Source: Firmicutes bacterium CAG:460
GTDB taxonomy: Bacteria > Bacillota_I > Bacilli_A > RF39 > UBA660
Length of the DNA: 27,272 bases
NCBI GenBank assembly: GCA_000437355.1
Contig: FR899753.1
Location: 41,568 to 68,839, forward strand
Direction: 5' to 3'
The first letter of the stretch is position 1. Each line of letters opens with the position of its first letter. Positions 16,389 to 24,041 of the stretch are shown one piece after another. The notes below the pieces were generated by a model. That model was not told the origin of the DNA and did no database searches. It saw nothing but the letters and a program-made list of their open reading frames with translations. A program made the translations under genes and the position numbers.

Positions 16389-16805
16389 TTATAAATAAGA
16401 TTTCCAAGATTTAATTTGAAACTCTAATAATTCTAATAGTTCTTCAGCTAATTTTTCAACTTTAGAATCAATATTGTTATTTAATATTTCTTCTACTTTA
16501 ATAATTCCTTTGTTAGTTCCTTCAGTTAACATTTTAGCTATTTTAGCATCATCACATTTAATTAATTCTATTCCAGTATAAATTTCATTAAATGCTTTTA
16601 TGATTATGTTTATTTCTGTTGGTTCTTCCCCTAGTTCATTTAACATATTGGTTATATCCATCTTATTGACTTGATATTTCTTTTTGGCATCAACCATTGT
16701 TTTAGCTAATGCTTTATCTTCAATATGTCCTTTTACTTCATCAATGCCAATTATTCCCATTGCAACTATTTTATATAGTTCATTTAATGCTGTTATATCA
16801 TCCAT
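16389..16805 (-). CDS. Small helical-bundle protein of unknown function (ferritin-like fold possible)
   Basis: 138 aa, all predicted helix: four amphipathic segments of about 25 residues (LNELYKIVAMGIIGIDEVKG; DKALAKTMVDAKKKYQVNKM; INIIIKAFNEIYTGIELIK; EKLAEELLELLEFQIKSWKS). The phrase LNELGEEP between helices 2 and 3 resembles small Clostridial four-helix proteins with a ferritin-like arrangement, but no metal-binding E-x-x-H pair is present. The gene follows the RNase J-like gene by 41 bases. Its ribosome binding site (GGGTGAT) lies inside the hairpin at 16808-16840. Confidence 0.6.
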   Translation of the reverse strand: MDDITALNELYKIVAMGIIGIDEVKGHIEDKALAKTMVDAKKKYQVNKMDITNMLNELGEEPTEINIIIKAFNEIYTGIELIKCDDAKIAKMLTEGTNKGIIKVEEILNNNIDSKVEKLAEELLELLEFQIKSWKSYL

Positions 16806-16807
16806 TT

Positions 16808-16840
16808 AAAAATCACCCATTTATAGTATGAGTGATTTTT
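16808..16840 (-). promoter_or_regulatory. Hairpin between RNase J-like and 138-aa genes, enclosing the downstream RBS
   Basis: The arms AAAAATCAC-C-CAT (16808-16820) and ATG-A-GTGATTTTT (16828-16840) pair except for one mismatch. On the minus strand it ends in TTTTT right after GGGTGAT, the only plausible ribosome binding site for the ATG at 16805. It can act as a terminator or, when read through, as a structure hiding that site. Confidence 0.6.
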
Positions 16841-16846
16841 TATAAA

Positions 16847-18481
16847 TTATACCTCTTGAACTACTGCAATTATCATTGGTTTACATTCAGTAAGTTCATA
16901 TAAGTATCTACTTAATTCTTCTCTGATTTCAACTTTTATTTGATTAAAATCAATATATTTTGGAGTTATATTTCTATTTATTATTGCTTCACAGATAACT
17001 TTTATTTCTTTTATCATATCTGCAGAATCTTTAACATAGATAAATCCACGAGTTGTAACTTCTGGACCAACAAGTAAAACTTTATCTTTTTTATCAACAG
17101 TGGCACTGATTAACACAATACCATTTTCAGATAGCATTTCACGGTCTTTAATAACTAAATCCCCGATATCATCATTACTTGTTCCATCAATTAAAACATC
17201 ATCTACTTTAATTCTTGCAAAGTTATCAACAAGTTTTCCATCTTCAAATGTTACTACATCACCATTTTGTTTAAGTAAAATGTTAGCATCTTGAATACCT
17301 AAGTTACTAGCTAAGTTAGCATTGTTTACCATATATCTATACTCTCCTTTTACTGGCATATAGAATTTTGGATTAATTAATTTAATCATAAGCATTAAAT
17401 CTTCTCGTGATGCATGATGTAATATTTCTTTTTCTTTATCTATTGTTTCAATATTACATCCAAATTTTGCTAGTTCATTTTGTAATTTAACTAATACTTT
17501 TTCAGTACTATCATATCTTGGTTCTGCAAAAACTATAGTATCTGTTGGTTTTAATGTTACAAATTTATCATAACCATTTAATATCTTATTCATATTTGCA
17601 TATGGAGTTGTTCTATCATCCATTACTAATAGAATGGCATTTTCATCATTTATATTTGATAAGTCTCCGAGAAGTTCTTCATTAAATTCCATGTATCCTT
17701 CTTTTTTAGCAAAGTTTACAACGTTTTGTAATCTTTTTCCCATTAAAACAATCTTTCTATGAGAATTAGCAGCTGATGCAAATATTTCAGAAATTGTATA
17801 TAAATGTGTTGGCAATACGGAAAATATTATTCTCTTGTCATGATGCTTTATAACATCTTCAAAAAAGTTAACTAAACGATGTTTTGGAGATGTATGTCCA
17901 TTTTTTTCTGCAAAAGATGATTCACATAGTAAACATAAAACTCCTTGCTTACCAATATAAGCAATTTTACCAATGTCCATATCATAAGCTCCTTGCATAC
18001 TTGGGTCAATTATAAAGTCTCCAGTATAACAAATTGCACCATCTTTTGTATTAATAACATACATAACAGAATCTGGGCATGAATGAGAAACTGCAATTGG
18101 GAAAATAGAAACTTTACCAAAATTAATCTTTTTGTGTGGTTTTATTAACACAATATTATTTTCATTTACACCATCTTCCATAAGTTCAAACTTAGTATAT
18201 TTAGTAGCATATACCTTTAAATTTGGTATATCTTTTAAAAGGTCAGCCACTGCCCCCATATTTTCAGGATGTCCATGGGTTATAAATAAACCTTTAATTC
18301 TTTTTTTGTTTTTAATTAAATAACCAAAATCTGGCATTATATAATCAATACCAAGTAAGTTTCCACTTGCAAACTTTATTCCAGCATCAAAAACAAATAT
18401 TTCATCATCTACTTCAATAACATAAGAGTTCTTTCCACTTTCAGAAAGTCCTCCCAAACCAAAAATCTTTATTTTGCTCAT
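16847..18481 (-). CDS. RNase J paralogue with degenerate active site (RNase J2-like)
   Basis: 544 aa, normal RNase J length: metallo-beta-lactamase core (1-210), beta-CASP insert (about 210-360), rest of the core, and the C-terminal domain (about 450-544, ending ELTECKPMIIAVVQEV). The fold words are there (FVFDAGIKF, YTGDFIID, YMPVKGEYRYM). The key HxHxDH motif, however, reads HGHPEN (69-74), so Asp is Glu and the last His is Asn. The usual Asp-Ser-Thr motif reads CESS (Glu187), and the loop before the C terminus reads LHHASRED. RNase J2 proteins of Bacillales are also weak or inactive partners of RNase J1. It probably works as a complex subunit in RNA decay, with an active J1 elsewhere. Promoter at 18527-18555, GAAGGTGAT box. 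Confidence 0.85.
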   Translation of the reverse strand: MSKIKIFGLGGLSESGKNSYVIEVDDEIFVFDAGIKFASGNLLGIDYIMPDFGYLIKNKKRIKGLFITHGHPENMGAVADLLKDIPNLKVYATKYTKFELMEDGVNENNIVLIKPHKKINFGKVSIFPIAVSHSCPDSVMYVINTKDGAICYTGDFIIDPSMQGAYDMDIGKIAYIGKQGVLCLLCESSFAEKNGHTSPKHRLVNFFEDVIKHHDKRIIFSVLPTHLYTISEIFASAANSHRKIVLMGKRLQNVVNFAKKEGYMEFNEELLGDLSNINDENAILLVMDDRTTPYANMNKILNGYDKFVTLKPTDTIVFAEPRYDSTEKVLVKLQNELAKFGCNIETIDKEKEILHHASREDLMLMIKLINPKFYMPVKGEYRYMVNNANLASNLGIQDANILLKQNGDVVTFEDGKLVDNFARIKVDDVLIDGTSNDDIGDLVIKDREMLSENGIVLISATVDKKDKVLLVGPEVTTRGFIYVKDSADMIKEIKVICEAIINRNITPKYIDFNQIKVEIREELSRYLYELTECKPMIIAVVQEV

Positions 18482-18526
18482 ATATTATCACCTTCAATTT
18501 AAAAAAATAAGTTCTTCGGTAAAATA

Positions 18527-18555
18527 ATTATACCAAAAAACTTAAATTAAATCAA
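18527..18555 (-). promoter_or_regulatory. SigmaA-type promoter of the RNase J-like gene
   Basis: Minus strand: -35 TTGATT (18555-18550), 17-base spacer ending TGG, -10 TATAAT (18532-18527). The -35 overlaps the stop codon of the upstream 261-aa gene. Confidence 0.75.
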
Positions 18556-19337
18556 TCTCTTTCTTCACTTAACATTTTACTTAATGATATTATATCTAAA
18601 TCCTTATATATTATACTATTTATTAATATCTTTATATTTTTTGTATCTGTCGATTTATCAATATAATATATATCTCCAGAATTAATATTATTTTTTATAT
18701 CTATAAATGTTTTGTTATTAACGATTTTTTCTGTTTTTACTAAGTATTTATTATTTTTACGACATATCTTTTCATTTTTATTACTTAAATAACAAATATG
18801 AGTGTTATTACTATATTTATTTATTAAGAATTCTAAATCTTTATATTTATTTACTTCATTATTTATTTGTTCTAATGATTCATTTTTATTAAATGTATCT
18901 AAATCAACTAGTATACTTGCATCAATATTGTTATCTTTAAAATATTTTATTGTATCTTTATTATATTCTAATATTATTGCTACACTATTCTTATTTTGGT
19001 TGCCTCTTTCAACTATTTTATCTTTATTATTTTCAAGTGTTACTTCAGGATATGATGTATCATATATTAAATAATATGAATTAAAAGAGTTTAAATCTTT
19101 CATATTATAAAAACTATTTTTAATATTAACATTTTTACCATTTAATCCCGGTACTATCTTGTCATCTTCAATAAAGGCATTAATATATTCTTCATTATAA
19201 TTACTGGCTTCTTTCTTGATACTTTGATATAACTCATTTTTATCTAAAGTTAAATTAGCTATTTTTTCTGTATAAAAAAAACTAAATGCAGCTATTCCTA
19301 AAATACCTATAATTCGAAAGTATCCTTTTTTGTTCAC
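18552..19337 (-). CDS. Membrane-anchored polysaccharide-deacetylase-like protein lacking catalytic motifs
   Basis: 261 aa from a GTG with an AGGTGAG box. An N-terminal anchor or signal (about 7-25, FRIIGILGIAAFSFFYTEK) is followed by a conserved-looking lead (IVPGLNGKNVNIKNSFYNMK). The C-terminal ~140 residues follow the course of a NodB fold: VAIILEYNKDTIKYFKDNNI where VALTFDDGP-type sequence would be, then SILVD, then NSGDIYYID and a last strand-helix LDIISLSKMLSE. The DD pair and the H-x3-H metal site of active deacetylases are absent, so it is probably a binding or regulatory form. It lies downstream of ssb and upstream of the RNase J-like gene. The fold call is moderate; catalytic loss follows if the fold is right. 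Confidence 0.6.
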   Translation of the reverse strand: MNKKGYFRIIGILGIAAFSFFYTEKIANLTLDKNELYQSIKKEASNYNEEYINAFIEDDKIVPGLNGKNVNIKNSFYNMKDLNSFNSYYLIYDTSYPEVTLENNKDKIVERGNQNKNSVAIILEYNKDTIKYFKDNNIDASILVDLDTFNKNESLEQINNEVNKYKDLEFLINKYSNNTHICYLSNKNEKICRKNNKYLVKTEKIVNNKTFIDIKNNINSGDIYYIDKSTDTKNIKILINSIIYKDLDIISLSKMLSEERD

Positions 19338-19369
19338 AAATTCTCACCTGTTTAATTATATGCTGTATC

Positions 19370-19400
19370 TTAAAGAAGATGTTATATAAATCTTCTTTAA
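19370..19400 (-). other. Inverted repeat at the 3' end of ssb
   Basis: A perfect 11-bp stem (TTAAAGAAGAT at 19370-19380 with 19390-19400) around a 9-base loop spans the ssb stop codon (19397-19399). There is no clear T run after it on the minus strand, so it may be a transcript-stabilising hairpin or a weak terminator ahead of the 261-aa gene. Confidence 0.55.
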
Positions 19401-19777
19401 AAGTTTTCAATGACATTTTCATATTCTTCTTTTTCGTCACTATTATTTTCTTTTTTTTGAGAGTGGGAAACAAAAGAGATTTTTTCAGCAATTATTTCTG
19501 TGATATATCTAGTATTATTTTCACTATCTACATAATTTCTGTTTTGAACTCTTCCCTTTACCCCAACTATGTCTCCGCGTTGACAATAGTTCTTGGTGTT
19601 TGAAGCCATTCCATTCCAAAGTACACATCTAAAAAAATCAGTATCATACTTATTGTCAATATTTTTAAATTGTCTTTGCACAGCAATATTTATAATAGTT
19701 CTCTTTTTGCCATTTTCATACTCTTCAATTTCAGGGTCTCCAGTAAGTCTTCCAACCAAAATAATTTGATTTATCAT
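19397..19777 (-). CDS. ssb: Single-stranded DNA-binding protein
   Basis: 126 aa, somewhat shorter than typical SSB. The OB fold is complete: MINQIILVGRLTGDPEIEEY, INIAVQR, DTDFFRCVLWNGMASNTKNY, CQRGDIVGVKGRVQNRNY, RYITEIIAEKISFV. The linker after residue ~105 is short and acidic. The tail ends ENVIENF instead of the usual DDDIPF-type tip; it keeps acidic residues and the terminal Phe that docks partner proteins but lacks the Pro before it. The gene stands apart from rpsF and rpsR, so it may be a second ssb copy or a separated main copy. Strong AGGAGG box, extended promoter at 19800-19828. Confidence 0.93.
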   Translation of the reverse strand: MINQIILVGRLTGDPEIEEYENGKKRTIINIAVQRQFKNIDNKYDTDFFRCVLWNGMASNTKNYCQRGDIVGVKGRVQNRNYVDSENNTRYITEIIAEKISFVSHSQKKENNSDEKEEYENVIENF

Positions 19778-19799
19778 GAATTCCTCCTTTCATAACCAT

Positions 19800-19828
19800 A
19801 ATTTACCAGATATAAATTGAGATTGCAA
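19800..19828 (-). promoter_or_regulatory. Promoter of ssb
   Basis: Minus strand: -35 TTGCAA (19828-19823), 17-base spacer ending TGG, -10 TAAATT (19805-19800). The leader would be only about 16 bases, nearly all ribosome binding site. Confidence 0.6.
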
Positions 19829-19936
19829 ATTATAAATATTAGAAAATTGACCCACGTTTTTTTAAATTTTTATTTATTTTTATAACATTTTTTTAAAAAA
19901 TGACCTAAATTTGTTAAATTTGCAAAAAAATAAGTG

Positions 19937-19965
19937 TTGTATTTTTCTTAAAAATTTGGTAAACT
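19937..19965 (+). promoter_or_regulatory. Promoter of the 245-aa gene
   Basis: -35 TTGTAT (19937-19942), 17-base spacer ending TGG, -10 TAAACT (19960-19965). The RBS AAGGAG follows at 19978-19983. Confidence 0.6.
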
Positions 19966-19992
19966 TATTATGAAAATAAGGAGTTGTGTTTC

Positions 19993-20730
19993 ATGGAACA
20001 AATTATTAATTATAATGATGCAATATTAAAAAATTATCAAAAAACTTATCCAAACTTAGCTGAGTTTACTTATGATGTTACAACTGATGCTTTAGTTTAT
20101 GAAGGAAATTATGTAAAACTTAATGGTTATGGTTTAAGTAGAATTGACCCAATATTTTTTAATATGATGCCTGAAGATATATTTATATATATGAAAAATG
20201 GATTTTATCAAAATGCTCAGGAAGATAAACAAATAAATGAATATCTTAGTCAATTTGTTATTACTGAAGAAGAAATTGGTTTTATAAATTCATATGTTGA
20301 AAGATATATTGAAAGATTAAATATTTATGCCAGAAATAGAGATGTTTTTGATAAGTATTTAAGTAATGATAGTATCAAAGATTTCATGGAAAGTATAAGA
20401 AATGCAAAAAAAATTATAGACTTTGCTAAAAATAATGCTAAAGAAAATAACAGCTCTGTTTATAGTATGTTAAGAAATGCTTATGACAAAGAAATGGCTA
20501 GTATGAACCAAAATAATGAACAAGAAAAAACCATAGATAAAACTCTTAGTTTATCGAGAACTAATTCTAAATTTAGTGGTTTTAGTGAATTTGAAAAAAA
20601 TGAACAATATTTAAAAGAATTAAATGATAGAAGCAAATTAAGTGTTGCTGGTTATACAAGTATTTTATTAATTATTGCTACAACAATAAGTGTTGGTATG
20701 TATTTAGCAATACAATTATTCTTAAAATAA
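19993..20730 (+). CDS. Tail-anchored membrane protein of unknown function
   Basis: 245 aa from the ATG at 19993, 9 bases after AAGGAG; a TTG three codons earlier is too close to that box. The body is acidic, helical and cytosolic (MEQIINYNDAILKNYQKTYP; VERYIERLNIYARNRDVFDK; DFMESIRNAKKIIDFAKNNA). The last ~25 residues (ILLIIATTISVGMYLAIQLF) are a single membrane helix ending two residues before the stop, so the protein is tail-anchored. No family recognised. It stands alone, divergent from ssb and convergent with uppS, with its own promoter and terminator. Confidence 0.7.
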   Translation: MEQIINYNDAILKNYQKTYPNLAEFTYDVTTDALVYEGNYVKLNGYGLSRIDPIFFNMMPEDIFIYMKNGFYQNAQEDKQINEYLSQFVITEEEIGFINSYVERYIERLNIYARNRDVFDKYLSNDSIKDFMESIRNAKKIIDFAKNNAKENNSSVYSMLRNAYDKEMASMNQNNEQEKTIDKTLSLSRTNSKFSGFSEFEKNEQYLKELNDRSKLSVAGYTSILLIIATTISVGMYLAIQLFLK

Positions 20731-20768
20731 AAAAACTGTTTGAGAATATTCTCAACAGTTATTTTTTT
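20731..20768. terminator. Bidirectional hairpin terminator between the 245-aa gene and uppS
   Basis: AACTGTT (20734-20740) pairs with AACAGTT (20754-20760), extended by GAGA/TCTC after one bulged T. The hairpin has A runs before and T runs after it. The right arm includes the uppS stop codon (20759-20761). Confidence 0.85.
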
Positions 20769-21463
20769 ATTTTTCCAAATCTTCTATCTCTTGTTTTATA
20801 AACATTTATTGCTTCTTTTAAACATTCCGGAGTAAAATCTGGAAAATAGACTTTAGGAAAATAAAATTCAGCATAAGATATTTGCCATAACATAAAATTA
20901 CTTATTCTATTCTCTCCACTTGTTCTAATTAGAAAATCAACATCTGGTAATTCATTATATAAATATTTGCCATACACTTTTTCATCAATACTATCTATAT
21001 CTAAATTACCGTTTTTTACATCTTTAACTATTTTTTTAGTAGCATCAACAATTTCTTGTCTTCCACCATAACTTAAACAAAAATTAACTACTAACCCAGT
21101 ATTATTTTTAGTTTCATTTTCTAATTCATCTATACATTTTACTATTTCAGGTTTTAATAAATCTTTTTTAGAAGAAAATAATACTTTAATATTTTCACTA
21201 TCATATTTACTTTTAGCTTTTTTAAACCATTTCATAAAAAGGTCCATTAAATAATTCACTTCTTCACTACTTCTATTAAAGTTTTCTGTAGAAAATACAT
21301 ATAAACTTAAGTAATTAGCTATTTTTTTCTTACTAGTATAAAGGATTATTTTTTCTAAAGCTTCTGCTCCAGCTTTATGTCCCTCACTACGAATTTTTCC
21401 TCGCTCCTCTGCCCATCTTCCATTTCCATCAACAATTATCCCTATATGATTGATTGTATCCAT
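20759..21463 (-). CDS. uppS: Isoprenyl transferase (undecaprenyl diphosphate synthase family)
   Basis: 234 aa, usual for cis-prenyltransferases. The diphosphate-binding motif is IIVDGNGRWAEERG (Asp12, Asn14, Arg16). LYVFSTENFNRS and NFCLSYGGRQEI are the second and third conserved regions, and DFLIRTSGENRISNFMLWQI carries the basic/aromatic residues of the IPP site. It makes C55 undecaprenyl diphosphate from FPP and IPP, the lipid carrier used by the wall polymer genes elsewhere in this window. AAGGAG box; last gene of the mazE-uppS operon, one base after dac. No cdsA follows, unlike many Bacillota. Confidence 0.95.
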   Translation of the reverse strand: MDTINHIGIIVDGNGRWAEERGKIRSEGHKAGAEALEKIILYTSKKKIANYLSLYVFSTENFNRSSEEVNYLMDLFMKWFKKAKSKYDSENIKVLFSSKKDLLKPEIVKCIDELENETKNNTGLVVNFCLSYGGRQEIVDATKKIVKDVKNGNLDIDSIDEKVYGKYLYNELPDVDFLIRTSGENRISNFMLWQISYAEFYFPKVYFPDFTPECLKEAINVYKTRDRRFGKIKK

Positions 21464-21464
21464 T

Positions 21465-22631
21465 TTATCTCCTTCTACGGCGATGTTTTTTCTTACTTTT
21501 TCTTATTATCAATAATATAAATATTACCCCAATAAATATTAAAATATAAGTAACTATTGGATAATATTCAATATTATTTTCTAAATAAACATTTGATGTT
21601 GCTATTAATTCATCGCCATTATAAATATTTACAACACCTAGCTTACTTCCCTTTTTAGTATTAAATGTTATTTTATCACTGCCAACATATTCATACGTTA
21701 CTTCATCACCGTTTTTTAAATATTTATTTACATCTTCATTTCCAGTTATTTTATATGTTTTTTCTTTACTTAAATCAACAGGTATTTCTTTTATAAATGT
21801 ATCATCATTTAATATGTTTTTATATCCATAATTACTACTGTAATAATCATAGATAGTTATTGTGTCTTTAACAGCATTTGATGGACTACTTGTACTAGAA
21901 TTAATTACTACTAAAAGATAATCTACGCCATTTAAGGTAGTAATTGATGCAAGACATCTACCAGCATTTTTAGTAAATCCACTTTTGGCACCAAGTATCT
22001 CACTGGTATTTAAAATACTTTTATAACTATTTACAGTACTTTCTAAATTTATTCCATTACTAGTTTTATAGCTTTTAGTAGTAAATACTTTTTTAAATGT
22101 TTCATTTTTTAAAGCATATTTTAATAACTTTGCTATATCACTAGACGTTGAATAATTATTTTCATCATCTTTACCAATAGGATTTGCAAAAGATGTATCG
22201 TTCATGCCAATCTTTTTAGCTGTTTCATTCATTTTTTTAATAAAACTATTATATCCGAGTGTGTTATTAACAATAGCATTTACAGCATCAGCTCCACTTG
22301 GTAAAATAATACCATATAATAAATCTAAATATGTTACTTTATCTCCAACACTAAAACCGGCTTTAGAATAACCAACTGTACCATCAAAGTCATGTTCTTT
22401 AATAGTTATTACTTTTTCTAAATCATCTATATTTTCTATAGCAACTAAAGTAGTCATCATTTTAGTAAGACTTGCTATTGATGTTTTTTTAGTATCATTT
22501 TTACTATATATTAACATATCTTCATTCATGTTATATAATGTAACATATTTACCAGTTATATCAAACTCTTCAGCATAAACACTAAAACAAAAGAAAAAAA
22601 GGCTAAATAAGAAGAATACTACTCTCTTCAT
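21465..22631 (-). CDS. D-alanyl-D-alanine carboxypeptidase, serine peptidase family S11
   Basis: 388 aa. Signal peptide (1-20, ending SVYA), then a penicillin-binding catalytic domain: SLTK (Ser54, Lys57) and the KTG-equivalent GAKSGFTK (216-218). The SxN position reads PSGADA, that is Ser112-Gly-Ala in place of the usual Asn. A beta domain follows (about 255-345). A C-terminal membrane helix (358-375) then leads to a Lys/Arg-rich end (KSKKKHRRRRR), a type of anchor differing from the amphipathic helix of DacA. The enzyme trims the terminal D-Ala of peptidoglycan stem peptides. Its start overlaps the cysS stop by one base (TAATG), so it is coupled to cysS. Confidence 0.9.
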   Translation of the reverse strand: MKRVVFFLFSLFFFCFSVYAEEFDITGKYVTLYNMNEDMLIYSKNDTKKTSIASLTKMMTTLVAIENIDDLEKVITIKEHDFDGTVGYSKAGFSVGDKVTYLDLLYGIILPSGADAVNAIVNNTLGYNSFIKKMNETAKKIGMNDTSFANPIGKDDENNYSTSSDIAKLLKYALKNETFKKVFTTKSYKTSNGINLESTVNSYKSILNTSEILGAKSGFTKNAGRCLASITTLNGVDYLLVVINSSTSSPSNAVKDTITIYDYYSSNYGYKNILNDDTFIKEIPVDLSKEKTYKITGNEDVNKYLKNGDEVTYEYVGSDKITFNTKKGSKLGVVNIYNGDELIATSNVYLENNIEYYPIVTYILIFIGVIFILLIIRKSKKKHRRRRR

Positions 22632-24019
22632 TATATAGCCTCATAAGTTGTGCCTTCACGAGTATCTTTTAAAACTATTCCCATTGAAAGTAGTTCTTCT
22701 CTTATCTTATCGGCTTTTTCAAAATCTTTATTTTTCTTAGCTTCACTTCGTTCATTTATTTTTTCTAAAATAAATGCTTCATTATCAATACTTTTTACTT
22801 CTTTTTTAAGTAAATCTAAGCTTAATACTTGGTCAAAATCACTAACTAATTTGTATTTTGTTCCTTCATCAACATCACTTTTTAATAAGTCATGTAAAAC
22901 TGTTACAGCATTCGCAGTATTTAAATCATCTTCTAGGCAACTAACAAATTTATTTTTCCATTCATTAAATACTTCTTCATTAACACTCTCATCATATTTT
23001 AAACTAGATGTTTTACTACGTAATTTTTTATAAGCATTTTCTGCTCCATCTAGTGAATCAAATGAAAATGTTAATTGTCTACGATAATGACTTAGTAAGC
23101 ACATATATCTAAAACTTAATGGATTATATCCTTTTTCTTTTAGGACACTAACAGTAAGAATTGCTCCATGACTTTTACTCATTTTACCAGATTCATCATT
23201 TAAATGTTCATTATGGAACCAGTAATTACACCATTTATGTCCTAGGAAAGCCTCACTTTGAGCTATTTCATTAGTGTGATGTGGGAAAATATTATCTACT
23301 CCACCACCATGAATATCTAAGTGTTCTCCAAGGTATTTAATGCTTATTCCAGAACATTCAATGTGCCATCCTGGATAACCTAAGCCCCATGGACTTTCCC
23401 ATTTTAAATCTTGTTCATCAAATTTAGATTTAGTAAACCATAATACAAAGTCATTTTGGTTCTTCTTAGAGTCATCTTCTTCAACACCTTCACGAACTCC
23501 AACAACCATTTCATCAGCTTTATGATTAGTAAGTTTATAGTAATCATCTAATTTTGATGTATCAAAATAAATGTTTCCTCCACTTTTATAAGCATAACCT
23601 TTTTCAAGTAGGCTTTCTATTATTTTAATATATTCATTTATATTAGCGGTTGCTGGTGCTACAACATCTGGCATTCTGTTATTAAGTAGTTCAAAATCAT
23701 GAAAGAATGCATCAGTATAAAATCTAGCTATATCCATAACTGTTTTATGTTCTTTTTTAGCACTACTTACCATTTTATCTTCACCAGAATCAGAATCACT
23801 AGTTAAGTGTCCAACATCTGTTATGTTCATAACTCTTTTTACATCATACCCAAGATATCTTAATGTTTTATCTAAAACGTCATGACCAATATAATTTCTC
23901 ATATTACCTATATGAGCAAAATGATATACTGTTGGTCCACATGTATAAAAACCTACTTTGCCTTCTTCCCATGGCACAAATTCTTCAACTTTTCTAGTAA
24001 GTGTATTATATATTCTCAT
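22631..24019 (-). CDS. cysS: Cysteinyl-tRNA synthetase
   Basis: 462 aa, normal length. Class I signatures: GFYTCGPTVYHFAHIGNMRN (Cys27 zinc ligand, HIGN at 36-39) and SGKMSKSHG. GWHIECSGISIKYLG and GGGVDNIFPHHTNEIAQSEA carry the remaining zinc and cysteine-binding residues. The C-terminal part (about 390-462) is the helical anticodon-binding region. It joins cysteine to tRNA-Cys. GGAGG box; the start is 22 bases after gltX. Confidence 0.97.
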   Translation of the reverse strand: MRIYNTLTRKVEEFVPWEEGKVGFYTCGPTVYHFAHIGNMRNYIGHDVLDKTLRYLGYDVKRVMNITDVGHLTSDSDSGEDKMVSSAKKEHKTVMDIARFYTDAFFHDFELLNNRMPDVVAPATANINEYIKIIESLLEKGYAYKSGGNIYFDTSKLDDYYKLTNHKADEMVVGVREGVEEDDSKKNQNDFVLWFTKSKFDEQDLKWESPWGLGYPGWHIECSGISIKYLGEHLDIHGGGVDNIFPHHTNEIAQSEAFLGHKWCNYWFHNEHLNDESGKMSKSHGAILTVSVLKEKGYNPLSFRYMCLLSHYRRQLTFSFDSLDGAENAYKKLRSKTSSLKYDESVNEEVFNEWKNKFVSCLEDDLNTANAVTVLHDLLKSDVDEGTKYKLVSDFDQVLSLDLLKKEVKSIDNEAFILEKINERSEAKKNKDFEKADKIREELLSMGIVLKDTREGTTYEAI

Positions 24020-24041
24020 TTTTCCTCCGTATTATATTTTA

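Noticed and set aside
19282..19491. 69-codon open frame on the minus strand across the ssb 3' end
   Set aside because: It overlaps ssb in another frame, has no ribosome binding site and a low-complexity Lys-rich translation.
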